64,000 nt of DNA, taken from NCBI GenBank assembly GCA_014058105.1, contig JACGCM010002082.1, positions 1,488,001-1,552,000 on the forward strand, written 5' to 3'. Source of the DNA: Kingdonia uniflora (lineage: Eukaryota > Streptophyta > Magnoliopsida > Ranunculales > Circaeasteraceae). Made by a program: the position numbers and the translations under genes. Positions 1 through 13,036 of this stretch are shown here, piece by piece. The stretch's first letter is position 1. The number at the start of each line of letters is the position of its first letter. The notes beneath the pieces were generated by a model. That model had not been told where the DNA came from, did not search any database, and saw only the letters and a list, made by a program, of their open reading frames with translations.

Positions 1-1740
1 TCAATCTTTTAGTCAAACCTGATCATCTCGCAGAACTAAGGGAGATCCTTCACGCCGAAATAGATAAACGTAATGAGCTCGAGCGTCAGTTAGTTCTTAA
101 CCACGAGCTCCGCGAACGGGAACTCGAGAGCAACGTCAAGCTCGCCAGACATAATTCAAATAACATGAAGAACATATGACAATAATGCAGACCGCCTTGC
201 AAGCTTTGCAAGATAATCAACAAGCTCCCCTTGCCAGAGATCGTGATTAGGTCCCAACGAACTCCCGAGTTTCTGTACGAGATAGATTAGGACCTCGAGG
301 AGCAACTAGCAAAGAAATTTTTAGAGATCTTCATAACGAACCACAAGCTTCCATTTATTTGGGACGAGAAGATTAGTCCAATATCAGTAAAGGTGACTAT
401 CCTTCCAAGCATCAAGAAGAGGAGCAGCGACCTCAACCCAGGATACCATCTTGTGAACGCTTGAGGGAGGGAACCAGAACTCATAATCCCCGACCAGCAA
501 GCCAAGTCGCTTAAGCACCATGCTAGCATGCACATAAGAACACTTGGATTAACATATTAAGGAGCTGATTGAAGCTTAAGCTCTAGGAAATAAGGATAAT
601 TTAACAAAGCTGTAAGGTAGCCTGATTGCCAAAGAGTTATTTGATACGGAAGTACCATCATGATTCTATATTCCAAAGATATATATATAGCAAAGCAACG
701 ATCTGAAGGAGCAAATTCAGTAATTCTGTGATTTACTAGGATTATATTCAAATCTAAACCATATTCTATGTCATCTATTCACCACAAGTCTACAAGGAGA
801 ACTGCTCTGGTAGTTTTATTCTCTACCTAAAGATTTTATCCTCACCTTCGACCAACTACAGAAGATCTTTATCAAAAATATATGCTCACAATAAAGACAA
901 AGAAGAGAATTTGTACTCTCTTATTAGTCTCAAGCAGTCTTAAGAAGAGAAGCTCGAGGTCTTTTCAAAGAAGTTTATGGAACTCGTACAAAAGGTTGAC
1001 AATCTCGATCAGAAAGCAGTCGTTTCAGTGTTTACAAATACACTACAGAATGATTGTAAAGCAAAAGAACATATCTTCTTGAACAAACACTCGACCTTTG
1101 AAGATATGGTCACCAAGGTCAATGGGCGTGTGGACCTGGAAAGGATGATGACCGAAAGGCACAAATCTAATAAATTTGTCCTAACGATGAAAGGTCAAAA
1201 CACAAAGTATAACAGTGAACCAAAGAAGGACCAGGGTGATCAAAAGCGTGCTAAAGCAAACACAGGCAAATCTCGAGAAGGCAATTATTACCCAAGCTGG
1301 TCCTTCCCAAGATGAATGTCCAGATCTCATCAATTTTTCCCATGCTGGCGAAAGACAAGTTTTATCGTGTATCTCAACCACTGGAACCAATTAAAGGCAA
1401 ACCATATTGTATGCATTACAAGGTAAATCATCATGAAACTGATAACTGTTATGCTTTACAGAGGTTTCTGGAATACATTTTCAAAGATGGAAGAATGCAC
1501 GAGTACATTATCGACCTGGAAGGTCACAAAAATAGGAGCTACAAGATGCAGGTCAAAATAGTTCAAGTCAAAGATCAAGCCAAGGAAAAGAACTTATACC
1601 AAATGTATCACAGCAACATGATCGAGATCCATCAAGTCAACAACTCTACCAGATTCAAATGAAAGAGGTTAACGGAATACTGCGATCTCATCGCTCAAGA
1701 TAAAGAAGCTAAACTCATTCTAAAATCATGTAATCGATGA
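1..1740 (+). pseudogene. gag: gag of element A (degraded)
   Basis: Capsid/nucleocapsid polyprotein remnant. Bases 1-170 encode a charged helical segment (AELREILHAEIDKRNELE) matching the gag N-terminus of element B. From about 545 the sequence follows B's gag core: IAKELFD (about 630), the gag domain to about 870, then KFMELVQKVDNLDQ (about 970). A variant zinc knuckle, YCMHYKVNHHETDNC (about 1410-1450), precedes an open stretch ending at 1660. Several stops and frame changes split it; the longest open pieces are 977-1315 and 1312-1662. Host-gene origin is unlikely because the whole stretch is collinear with B's gag. Confidence 0.8.
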
Positions 1741-1789
1741 CTTGGGATTTCATTCGAGGATTGCGATATCAGTCACGCCAAGTTCCCTC

Positions 1790-4700
1790 ATCATGACGCT
1801 TTGGTTATCATGCTGAAGATGAAAAATTCATCATGCATACCATGATGATTGATACTGGTAACGGTATTAAAATTCTTTTTCAGAGCACAATCGAATAAAT
1901 AGGATTGGCCGATCAAGTTATTCCAAGCGATATCGATATTAGTGGGTTTAATGGCTCTAAAGAGGAACGAGTATGTATGATCATCCTGCCCGTTACTGAT
2001 GGACCTGCCACAATAAATGTCATTTTCTATATCATCAACGCCAAATCTTGTTACCTAGGGATTATGGGCCGTTATTGGATTCACAACATGGAAGTAATTG
2101 CTTCCACGTACCGTTAAGCATTTCGCTTCAAGAAAAATGGTGTCATCTTTGAAATGAAAGGCAATCAAAAGCTTTCACAAGCTTGTGAAAATACCATCTC
2201 ATCCATTCTCGACACATTCGAAAGATTTGTTGCATAGCAATTACAGAAAGCTAGTCACACCAATGATCATCCTTCAGCAGAAGAACCTACAAAGTACATC
2301 GATATTGATGAAACTAGCAGAGGTACTTATATTGGTACCAAGCTAGTCCAACATGACAAGAAGGCCCTCATTCACTTTTTACGAATGAACCGAGACATCT
2401 TCGCTTGGACTTTCGAAGAGATGCCAAGATTTGACCTAACCACGGCATATCACAGATTGAGCATCATCAATAATGCCACGACAGTCAAACAGAAACAATG
2501 AAGGATATCACCTCGTCTTCGAGATGAAGTCAACAATAAAATTAATAAATTGATCAAAGTCAGATTCATTCGTGAAGCTAAGTACCCGGATTGGATCTCT
2601 AACATTGTCGCAGTTCCAAAGAAGAATGAGAAGGTTCGAGTTTGTGTGGATTTCACATATCTAAACAAGCACACTCCAAATGCTAATTTTCCTCTTCCAA
2701 TCATTCATCAAATTCTCAATTCAGCGAAAAGATACGAGCTCTTATCTATGATGGATGCTACTTCTGGATACAATCAGAAACCTCTTCTAAATGATGATCA
2801 GGAAAAGGCCACTTTTTTTTACTGAAAGAGGACTCTACTATTACAGAGTCATGCCTTACAAATTAAAGAATGCTGAAGCAACTTATCAAAGGTTAATGAC
2901 AATAATGTTCAAAGCACATAAGATGAGGCTCAATTCGGAGTACACTTAGGCAAGTTCTTGGGATATCTCATCAGTAAAAAGAAGATTGAAGCCGACCCAT
3001 ATCAAATTCGAGCTCTCCTCAACATGTCCTCTCCGAAAACAAAGAAAGATGTTCAAAAACTCATTGGCAAGATCGCCGCTATCAATTGATTCATCTTTAA
3101 GTCTTCAGATCAATGCCAGTGGCTGTTCTTATTACTTCAAGGATGTACCAAACGTAGAAAGGTTTAACCCAACGAAGATATCCAGTGGACAGAAGAATGT
3201 GAAGCAGTTTTTCAAGAACTCAAAACCTATCTAGGGAAGTTTCCTATCATGAACACCCCGATAGACAATGAGGAATTGATCATCTACCTCGTAGTTACAA
3301 AAAACTCTTTTAGCTCGGTCCTCATTCGACTTGTAGGAAAGGTCAAAAAGCCCGTGTATTTTATCAGTAAAATCTTTACTCCAACTAAAACACGATATAT
3401 AAAGATCGAGCGACTCCTTCTAACTCTCATTTACACATCACAGAAGCTCAAGCACTACTTTTAAGCTCATTCTGCCAAAGTTATTGTGTAACCACTCCCA
3501 GAAGTTTTATCTAAAGAGGAAAAATCACGAAAAGTGCAACGATGGTCTATCAGTTTGGGAGAACATGATATCAAGTTTGAGCAATGCCATTAAGAAAAAG
3601 ATCAAGCAGTTACCAATTTTCTAGCAGATTTTCCTATCAGAGAACCTGATTGGGAGGAACATGACCCTGACCTCACAAAAGAAATACCATAAGGTCCACC
3701 TACTAAATCCTTTGATGAACAAGCTGAATGGATAACATAAAAAGGATAGACTTCTTACAGATGGCTCAGTAGGACCTGCAGGATTAGGGATTGGAATTGT
3801 ACGGATTACCCAATCAAACGACAAAATCGAGAAATCAATCCGCCTGGATTTTAAAGCCTCGAATAATGTCATAGAGTATGAAACTTTGATTCATGGTCTC
3901 AATTTCACACTCGAACTCGGCGTTCCCAAGCAATCAGTCTATACATATTCATTGTTAATCATCCACCATTACTCTGAATTGTACAAGAAGAATAGAAAAA
4001 TGGTCGACTACGCTGCCCTTATTATTGATAAGATGTGAAGATTCACGAAAGCTACTCTCGACTACTTACCACAATAAGATAATAGACACGCCGATTCCTT
4101 AGCTTACTTAGCTGGGATTTTAGGTACAAAAGCATGATACCTCTAAATCAAAATGATATCAGCCCCAAGCATTGACCTCCACTCTATATGCGCAATTAAC
4201 ACTGAGGGCGATGAAGAGGAGGACGACGATTGGAGGAAACCTTGTATCGCCTATCTTGGCCTGAATAACGAATGTGACGGACCCCTTCCAAAAGATCCAG
4301 AAGAGTGTCGACAATTGATCAAAAATTTGAAGCGTTATACAGCTCAAAAAGGCCGTTTATATCAAAGATCAGTCACAGGGCATTATCTAAAGTGCCTCTT
4401 CAAGCAACAAGCCGATGGAATGCAAAGAGACTTACATAAAGGAACTTACGGCTCCCACGCCGCCGGTTGGTCACTTTCAAATAGAGCATTTACACAGGGA
4501 GTATTCTGGCAAATAATGCGTAAGTAAGCAGAAGAATACTTACGAAGATACGCCACATGTCAACGACATTGACACATGATATGGGTACCTATACTCAAAC
4601 TCTATGCGAGCAAGGTATTCTGGCCTTTCAAGAGGTGGGCCCTCAATCTCATGGCAGAATTTCTTAATATGCCAGGCAACCGAAGGTTCTACTTGTGGCA

Positions 4701-5390
4701 ATAGATTACTTTACCAAATGGGTAGAAGCAGTTCCCCTTTGTCAAACTAGAGAAGAAGAGGCCATCTCTTTTATATGAGAACATATTATCACACGGTTTG
4801 GTTACCCCCACATATTATCCATACTACCCTCAAGTAAATGGATAGGCCAAAATCACTAACAAAATGATAGTGGATGGAATTAAAAAGAGGCTTCAATCGT
4901 AAAATAAAGGAAATTGGATACGGGAACTATCTCATATCTTATGGGCGTACCATACTACACCAAGACAATCAACTGGATGTTCCCCCTTCCTCCTAGCTTA
5001 TGGAACTGAAGACATCATTCAAACGGAATACCACCATCCTATAAAGGATCACGAGCTAACAGAAGATGAGAATGAATCGAGCTAGCCTACAATATGAACT
5101 GGATTAATGAGACTCGAGCTTGAGTTATTTCCAACCTGGGTCGATATCATCATATGCTAGCCAACTCTTACAATAAAAGAGTCTGAAGCTGTGAGTTCCA
5201 AATCGATGATCTAGTCCTCATAGAAATTCCCATGAGCTGAAAAGAGTTAAATACTAGAAAGCTCGCAGAAAATTAGAAGGGATCATTCCTAATCGTTGGC
5301 CGCACTGGCCTTGGATCTTACTACCTCATGATAGATAAAAGAGTCTGAATACCAAACCCATGGAACACTAGAAAATTAAAATGATATTAT
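1790..5390 (+). pseudogene. pol: pol of element A: protease, RT, RNase H, integrase (degraded)
   Basis: Protease: MIDTGNGIKILF near 1850 keeps the D-T-G active site. RT: 2420-3130 with YPDWISNIVAVPKKN and a CVDF.YLNKHTPNANFPLP palm entry; a T-run near 2813 is followed by a stop. The -YF(I)SK- RNase H stretch lies at 3240-3470 and a second RNase H-like domain (TDGS, about 3760, to AYLAG, about 4120) follows, as in Tat elements. Integrase: linker 4153-4530, zinc-finger end CQRH about 4560, then core; the segment between GYPH (about 4808) and YYPQ (about 4830) is missing about 30 residues present in B, removing the second catalytic Asp. A downstream integrase tail runs to about 5390. Multiple stops throughout. 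Dead element by inspection. Confidence 0.83.
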
Positions 5391-5559
5391 CGCTAAATCT
5401 CTAGTTCCCAATTATAGATTACTCTATTTTCATTCTTTACATAACACAAGTGAGATTCCAAACTCTAACAGTGTGTATATTTTTTTCTACTAAATGAAAA
5501 CTTTTAAGTTTTTTCCCACATCACTCTCTACATACATGTAGCCTCTACTCAATCTCAAA

Positions 5560-5760
5560 GATTAAAGCAAATGTAACCCTAGCTTTCAATCAATACATCT
5601 ATACAAATATTAAAGATTAAAGCAATGGTAACACTAACTTCCAATCGATACATTTATACAAATATCAGCGATTAAAACAAAGGTAATACTAGTTTTCAAT
5701 CAATAATCTCTACTATCTCTTAAACACAAGATAAAGTATAGGTAAAACTAGCATTCATCT
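5560..5760. repeat. 55-bp tandem repeat in the spacer of element A
   Basis: Units start at 5560, 5615 and 5670 with GATTAAAGC/GATTAAAAC followed by a CTAGCTTTCAATCAAT-like half. It lies exactly between the convergent 3' ends of pol (+) and the antisense gene (-). The related spacer of B (23781-24330) carries the same core on the other strand but with a 160-bp higher-order period. Confidence 0.8.
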
Positions 5761-5808
5761 CTCTCAACATCTACAATACAGAAGATAACAAGTTACTTAT
5801 ACAGGTTT

Positions 5809-8800
5809 TTATTGCAGGAGGTCTGCTGCACTTTCCCCTGCCGTGAGACGTCGTGAAGCCATAAAATATGGCACTCGAGCGACTACAATATCTCTTTCTC
5901 ACACTACCTATTTTGTAGTAATGGGGAAAATATCTATCTCCATAGAGTTCAGGCAATTCCCTCGATCTACTTCAGCATTACAGATACAACCTTTAAATAC
6001 CAAACAATCATGCAGGCTATCTCTTTCGAGCACAAGCCTATTTACTTCTTCAACAAAATAGTCAATTCCAACCATTATCTCCCTTGAGTGTGCCTCATCC
6101 AGGGAAATCCTGTGTCGGTTCGGCACGACCAACTCAACAAAATTCACCTATAGTTTCTTATGGTGTTTATCTAAATTTGTGCAGTAAGACTTTTCCTGCT
6201 CTAAGTGTCGCTCAAACTTTGATATAACCCCAGTCAATTGCAATATTAATCCAATGGACTTTACTTGCTCAGCTCAATTTTTAGTTTTAAGCTTCTCTAA
6301 CTCCCTATGTAGTGCCCCCAACTCTACCTCATTTACATTACGTCCCCCGATACATGTTTTTTTTAACAGCTCATCTTTTCTCTTGATAACTTTATTTAAA
6401 TCTTTCTCTTTGAGGAGAGCACCCTCTAACCTATCACCACTCTCTTTAGCTTGTTCATTAGCTATCCTTACAGCAGCTCTAACTACACTAAATTTACCTC
6501 TAACTCTTTAATTTGAGCTTGGGTATTAGCCATATCACCCTAGGCAGTCGCCATCTTAGCGTCAGTCTTTCTTATCTTCACGCTTCACTCCCACCTCAGC
6601 CTTCTTGCCATGCGAACTAGCTAAGTCTGCCTTTAACTTTGCCACTCGCTCATTCAGTTTGTCACATTGATTTTGGGTGACCCAAAGATTAATATATTTT
6701 CCTTGAACTGCCTCGCTCAACTTCTCTACTTCACTTCTAGCACTCGCTAAATCAGCTTGTGCCTTCACCAGTTCACTTTCCTTCTTATCCACCTGACTTT
6801 TTAAACTAGTAACATAGTCTCGCAGCTCTTTAACTTCTGCCTCAAACATTCAGATGCGATATTGCACAACATCCGCTTCTTTACCTTTCGCCCTAAAAAA
6901 TTCTACCCTACTTTTTAACTTCGCTACTTCATCTTGCATAACAATGAGCTCCTCTTACAATTTTTCCTTTTGATCTGATGGATTAGATCATTTTTCTGCC
7001 TTAAAAGGCTTGATCTCTACTTTAACATGCTGATCAGCTTTATCTTTGTTTGCCTCTTTAATCCTATCAAATTTGACCAAAAACTCATAATTGCATTGAA
7101 GCGCATGTTGTTCACTAGATCGAATAGTTTCTAACTTTCCCTATACAAACAGCTCGAGTCAACAATACTTCACAGATACGATTAATAAACTATAGTTGAC
7201 TTTACACATATCTAACAGAGTTCTGTTTATCACAAGCCAACAGGATGGGATGATATTTTGCCCTCCAGTTATAAAGTTATCTCAAACTGATGGCCATACT
7301 ATCTACATTTCATCATATTTCAAGGTACACATTTTCTATGTTATCATTTTCAAACATTTCGAAATAGTTTAATTATACTTCTTAGATTGCTTTCGTTAAC
7401 ATGATTTTTATCTGCGCTCTAACCTTACTTTGTAGCTCTAAAGTTACAAAGCGAACAAGTTAAAAAGTTTGAGTAATTTTCTAACATGTAGCTCCGTGTG
7501 CAAAGTCAACAGAGTTGCTACAGAGTTTTGCTCCTTAGCAAGCTCCTTCTCTAAATCCTCATTTCTGAGGTGCAAACCTTTAAGTTCCTGCAAGTCAATA
7601 TTTATAATATCTCTTAGACTACTCCACAATTATCCTCCAAATATATATTCCGTATAATAACAAGCCTTCAACTCACAAAAACAACAGAACTTCAAATTTT
7701 TACTCTACCTTCCCGTCCTCTCCCCCACGGTTCTCTAAATCAGTTCTAGAGGAGGCCGCATCTAACCCTTTTATAATACCTTGAGGATAGCCGCCTTTAA
7801 CATCAGGCACCTCATCTACATCGGCCTCCTCCACTTCTACAAATTACCCCTCTATAATCATCTCAATATCATAAACAGAGTATCTGTCCTCCAGGATGTT
7901 TTAACCAAAGGTGTCACGGGCAGCTGTAACTTCTTCTAAATTTTTTTTTGCTGCCTCTGCGGTGAGGTTACACATTGTTACCTGGAAGGAATCCTTCAGG
8001 TCGGTTATCACAGAGTTCGCACGCCTCCTCTCCCGCACTACGTCTGCCTCGAGCTAAGCAATTTTATTCTTGAGCTCATTCGTCCCGTCTTCGAACCTGA
8101 GATAAATTCCTTTCAGCACGCACGAAACCTACAAAACAAACATTTTAGTTTGATATTTCACAAAAATAAACAAATCAAAGTGTTTTACTTACCCTACAAA
8201 GCTCCTGTTTCATAGACATGTCTAAACCCTCAACACCTTCTTGGGCTACCATCCTCAGCTTCTTTTCTATAGAAAACAACTCGTCCTCTAAAATTGGACT
8301 ACTCCTAGCCACCTTCTCCTCGCTCTTTGCAGTAGGTGCATCCACCTTCCTCTTTCTTGAACTCGTTGTAACCTTCACACTCTCCGTAGTCGCTGAGTTC
8401 GAACCATCATCTTTCACCTTCCTCTTTGGATGTCGTTGAATTAATTTGCTCGATGTAGCCACTGCAGTCTTTAGCTTCAGAGGCATTTGTGCAACCTTTA
8501 CGAGTGTTGGAAGTTCTCCGACGTCCGATGCTGCCTTTCTTCCATCTCCCGATGTCACGCTAGTTCCAGTCATCATTTTTATCGCTTGGGACCTCAGCAC
8601 ATTTTCTAATCTATTTTTAGCCCTTTTGAACCTGCTTATCTAGAGCTAACCTAATACAATCTCGAGCTTTTTTCCATCTCGAGCTATTGTATCAATCAGC
8701 GATTCCTTTCTCACAACTAAAGAATGAGGATATGCATACACACAAAACATTGTTACATACATAAAGGATGCTAACACAAAAAACTACAATTCAATTTTAC

Positions 8801-10463
8801 AAATAATCATTACTTTTCTTCACAGTTTTATATATAAGGTCCATAGGTTCCTTGTCCACTCATTGGAGACAGTCGCCTTTCACCCATATCATACTATCGC
8901 TTCACACTCGTCCAGTCGAATTTAGGTCATAGAACAGAGGTCAAGATGAAATCAAAGAGAAATACATGCCTTTAGTCGTCGTATAATATTTTACAGTATA
9001 ATACTGCTATCGGCCAAAGGTGTTATTCTTCTCTCTGCCCCCTTGAATGCCCACCTTCTTTTCAAATTATTGCACACATTTATCACCTCCCAAGCATTCC
9101 CATTCAATTGGGTAGGACATGCCTCAATAGCATTTAAAACACTTTTAACCAGATTTGTAGGGGCCTAACTTCGCGGGTGAAGAAATTGACTCTTGCACTA
9201 CAAATATTATCTTCAACCAAAAGATTTAAGCATATAATCACTAATAATGGACTAATCTACTAACAATTTACTAGCGTGAATGCCTAGAATGGGCCACTCC
9301 ATGACCTCTGATGAGGATTTTTAAGGGTATTGATATAAATATTGAGTATTCGAAGTTTCGAGTACAGGGTGATTACAAGGTATTCAAAGATAAATTCAAA
9401 GTCAGTGGGGAGGGAGATTATTTTAACCTCTCCATCGTTCCCCCTCTCTCTTATCTATAGAACATAGGAAGGGTTAAGTCACCATGGGAGATTAAATTAC
9501 AAGTGTATCCTCCAGGGACAACTGACTTGTACCCAGAGTTGGTTCTGATGTCGTAACTGTTGGGTCTGACGTTGTTGTCGTTGCTCCTGACGGCAGCATA
9601 TTGGTTCTGATACTGTAAATGTTGGATCAGACACTATAATTGTCGAGCGATGTGCTATGCCATTTTGTTTGCCGAGCTGGCTATCTGACATATCTGCCTT
9701 CGACCATGTACGACCATGGTCGAAGTATCTCTGGTGCTAATGCAGAGTTTATGTGCTGATGTATCTGCCATCGGCTTCGAAGCCTATTCGTAGTCAAGTG
9801 TTCGTATAGTCTCAAAGTGCTTGATTACGGGTTTATTAGGCTTTGAGTCATTAGGTAGGCTTCGATGTAGCCTTCGAGTGTTCAACTGAAGCTAGAAGGC
9901 TGGGAGTATGCTACTATATGATTGCTCAAAAGCACCATCAACCCATAATCTAATTGGGCAAGGTAACACAAGAATCCCTCGTCCAAATAACTTTTGACAT
10001 CTGCATTGAAGTACTCAAAGGATATCGACTCAACTACTCCCCCCTCAAGTCTCTCGTGCTCTAAGTTAGGAAGCAAGAAAAATTATTCCTCATTAATTTT
10101 AGTTGTACACCCCCTAAACGATCTTCTTGCATGTTTTATCACCTCACCCCATACACCACCTAAACTACCTTTAATTTTGCTAAACTCCTTGAACATATCT
10201 AAATCTACAGGATATGGTAAGTAGTTACCAGGGAAATCTGGAAACACTAATTCATCCTTCCCCTCCTCCTCTAACATTACTGCATCTGAGCTATTACTTA
10301 TTTGCTCGCCCCCAGCAAAGTCTATACTATCAATCTCTACAGGTACTTCATCAATCAAACAACCGGAGCTCGAAATCTCCATCTCCACACCATGCTCAAG
10401 ATAAGAATTAATTCTACAAATCTTTCTCAGGCCTCTACCCACATAAAGGTCTAGGTATTCCAA
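5809..10463 (-). pseudogene. antisense gene of element A: gypsy-associated coiled-coil protein (ORF II), spliced, degraded
   Basis: Gene opposite to gag-pol. Order from its 5' end (10463, running down): N-terminal domain with EYLDLYVGRG and a PDFPG motif; a WEVIN segment (about 9080) and IWVKGDC..EPMDL..KTVKKS (about 8830-8890); a basic linker with two nuclear-localisation-like clusters, HPKRKVKDD and SRKRKVDAP (8340-8440); an intron; then acidic and long coiled-coil segments (7710-5900), including LHLRNEDLEKELAKEQ and LNERVAKLKADLA; and a conserved C-terminus, YFVEEVNRL.LERDSLHDCL (about 6000-6060) to stop at 5809. All blocks match element B in order. The N-terminal half resembles the 'putative gypsy type transposon' proteins (Pfam PF04195 style); that link is from memory. 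No ATG aligns with B's start and several frames are broken. Function unknown. Confidence 0.72.
8129..8192 (-). other. predicted intron of the antisense gene (A)
   Basis: On the - strand a canonical donor GTAAGT (8192-8187) and acceptor TTGTTTTGTAG (ending 8129) bound a 64-bp T-rich stretch between the basic linker and the first coiled-coil segment. Element B has a GTAAGT at the corresponding place (21246), which supports true splicing. Confidence 0.6.
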
Positions 10464-10469
10464 TCAAAT

Positions 10470-12290
10470 TTTTCTTTTCTTTTCTTTTTTTATATATCTA
10501 TATATACATAATACAGTCCCACACAAAAAAAAAACTCCAAAATAACACAAACCACTTTTCCAAGTTTCCTAAAATAGCACAATTTTAAAAATTATCAAAT
10601 TTCAAAAAAAAAGTATTCTTCCCACACATTCAACTGTGATAATCACAAAACACACACAAATCTGTAGAATCAACCATAACCCACTAACATCCAACGCCAC
10701 CTCTTTCACAACAGAACTTCGCAATAAGGATTTTTTCTCAACTTGCACAATGGCACGACCTTTTTTACTCTGACAACGACGTTACTCTTGATAGCTCTCT
10801 ATCCGTGAAAACCAATTTTTCCTCTCTTTCCCACTAGATTTTTGTCTCCCTATTTTTTGAAAACGTTTAGATAAAGAAGAGGAAATGGAATTTATAGTTT
10901 CTCTCTCCAACAGTGGCAGTTATTGGGGCTCACACGGGCCGTCCTCGATTTTGGAACCGAGGCATCCTTTCTACTATTCATGTCAGACGATTCGTACCTT
11001 TTGGGTAAAAATGTATTTCCATTATTACCCCTAGTCTTATATTTAAATGTATTTCTCTCTCTCCTACTTAAATCTTTCTCACACCTTCCCACACCAATGA
11101 TGCTACACTCTACACACACACAATTGAACTTTCTCTCCCACAAAAAACAAACATTGATAATCTGCTTCATTTCCTCATACTACCAACTTATACAACATAT
11201 GGCGTCATTTCCAATGCCGCACCATTTCAAAAATTCAAATATTTATTCTCAACAACATCCACAACAAACAAGGAACAAATTCAGAAGGAAGTATTCTCTC
11301 TTTAATTTACTTACATTTATTCAAACTAATAAAGTTTTCCCTCAAAAACATAGTCACACATAAAATAACCAAGATGCCCTGGAGCACCACACCTAATCAG
11401 TTCATTCCCAGCAATCCTCTCATCTTCCTCAGTTATTTCCTCCAGGGCAATTCCTTCACCATAGCTTTTTGAGTTTTAGGCTCAATGACCAATTTATGAA
11501 ATATCTCACAATACACGTAACGCCCAACCTCGTTCTCCCTCGCCCTCGTAGTCAACTCATCAAATCATATTGAAGATTCAGGCAAATTGGCATCATACTC
11601 TAGCTGCCTAAATATCCATTCTCGAACTTCAACAACCTTTATCGAAAAACACCACTCCGACGCATGTCAAGCTCTTTAAGAACGAATCCACACCATTGAT
11701 TTTTGTTCTCCCCCCTCCCCCCCCCCCCCCCCTCTCATTGCATACATTTATTCGACCATATATTTTCAAACTAAATTCACAACTCTATTACACATGTTTT
11801 ATCTTCATTCCACACATCTCCACACAGCTTGATTTTTATTTTCACAACATTACCTTCTCCTCCGAGGTGATACATTGTAGCTCGATCAAATAGATTTATT
11901 TTAGCTCGAAACAAATACCTTTTACATTTTACAAATTATATATATATATATCTAACAATTTCCATCACACATAGATCGACCTAAAGAAATTTCAATTTCC
12001 CATACTAAATCCTAGTTTGATATATCAACATAGAATTACTGCAAAAATTTATTTTTTATTAGCTCGAAAATTCCTTACAGAATACTTTACAGAGATAGCA
12101 ATATTTCATAAACTTCTTACAGATCAATCTACAGTTTACAATACATATCAGATTTTATCTATACTTTGTATTCAGGTACTTATACATCCAGAGTTAAACA
12201 CTTCTACAAGAAAAGATAAAGGAAGATGGTTGTAGCAGAGGCATATTTCTAATCCACAGACTAAAAGCATATTTTCAATCTTAAACCACC
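10470..12290. other. non-coding interior of element A
   Basis: Apart from the promoter-like block, I see no conserved protein. The stretch is AT-rich with a TATATATA tract (10490-10505, 11940-11950) and a run of 16 C (11717-11732). Open frames here are low-complexity and do not match element B. Confidence 0.5.
10880..11010 (-). promoter_or_regulatory. putative internal promoter of the antisense gene (A)
   Basis: On the - strand: a CCAATAACTG box, then a GAGAGA stretch, then TATAAATT (TATA complement at 10891-10896). The same order, CCCAATAACTG then TATAAATA, occurs at 19397-19435 in element B, inside a block (GACATnAATnGT, TTCCAAAA) that is better conserved than its surroundings. This lies upstream of the first block of ORF II in both copies. 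Promoter function is inferred. Confidence 0.55.
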
Positions 12291-12685
12291 ACTACCGTCT
12301 CTTCCTCTGTAACCTCCACCACCTTAGAATACAGAGAAAGAAGAATGGCTCCACTTCTACAGAGCCCAATCTCACGTAGGATAATGGCAGTACTTCCAGG
12401 TACGTACACCGGCTTCCTCATCCGCCTCAATAAGGGCATCCTCTACAAGAAGACGAAGACATACCCGACGCTGCTCACCTAACATAATTAGATGGTGAAA
12501 TTGCCACATTTGATAGTAGTCATTCTTAGCCTCCACTGCTTTCTCATTTGTCATCCAGTGATACATTGGCAGAACAGGTATTGAAGTGGGTAAATCTAAG
12601 GTTGGTTGCCAAAAAATCATAATTGGAGCATTTGTACTTCAGCAAGGACCCCAGCTTCACATACTTGGAGATTGGTGGTCACCAT
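12290..12685 (-). pseudogene. small antisense ORF I of element A
   Basis: Begins at ATG 12685 (MVTTNLQVCEAG), changes frame near 12618, and continues FFGNQP..LP..IPVLPMYHWM, a charged stretch and LGEQRRVCLRLLVED, then an acidic tail VVEVTEEETVVVV ending near 12290. It aligns over about 100 residues with ORF I of element B (17324 on): MVKTQIMVYEE, IPVLPTYQRM, TGEQRWRYLRILAED. It lies upstream of the promoter-like block of ORF II, in the same antisense orientation. I do not recognise a family; role unknown. Confidence 0.6.
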
Positions 12686-13036
12686 TCTCAAGACAAGGAG
12701 AACCACAAAATATTTAAAGTACAGACTACAGAGCACTTTCGTAAGGATAACCAATGATACTGTAACAACTATATTTATAGCAGACCCACATTCAATGCCT
12801 AGAAGGAGTTCCAAAGCAGTCATCATTAAAGTAAACACTTACTAGATAACCCAAAAGCTAAATACATCAGTCATTTCTAATGCATTTAATGTCAAATATA
12901 GTCTTCAACACAATAATGACAAGTCCCAATCCAGTCCAATTCCACAGTATACCTTTGCAAATTACAACAAGCAAACATTCATTAGACATTTCTTAACTAA
13001 GGCCACCATCTGTACCATCAGTTGCGAAGGGGTGAT

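Noticed and set aside
5809..7629. Coiled-coil ORFs as host myosin- or kinesin-like genes
   Set aside because: They lie between pol and the LTR of a retrotransposon and repeat in the same place in the sister element B.
10083..10463. ORF appearing to begin with Met at 10463
   Set aside because: The codon is TTG on the - strand. In a plant gene this is not a start, so I treat it as a block of the antisense gene without a defined start.
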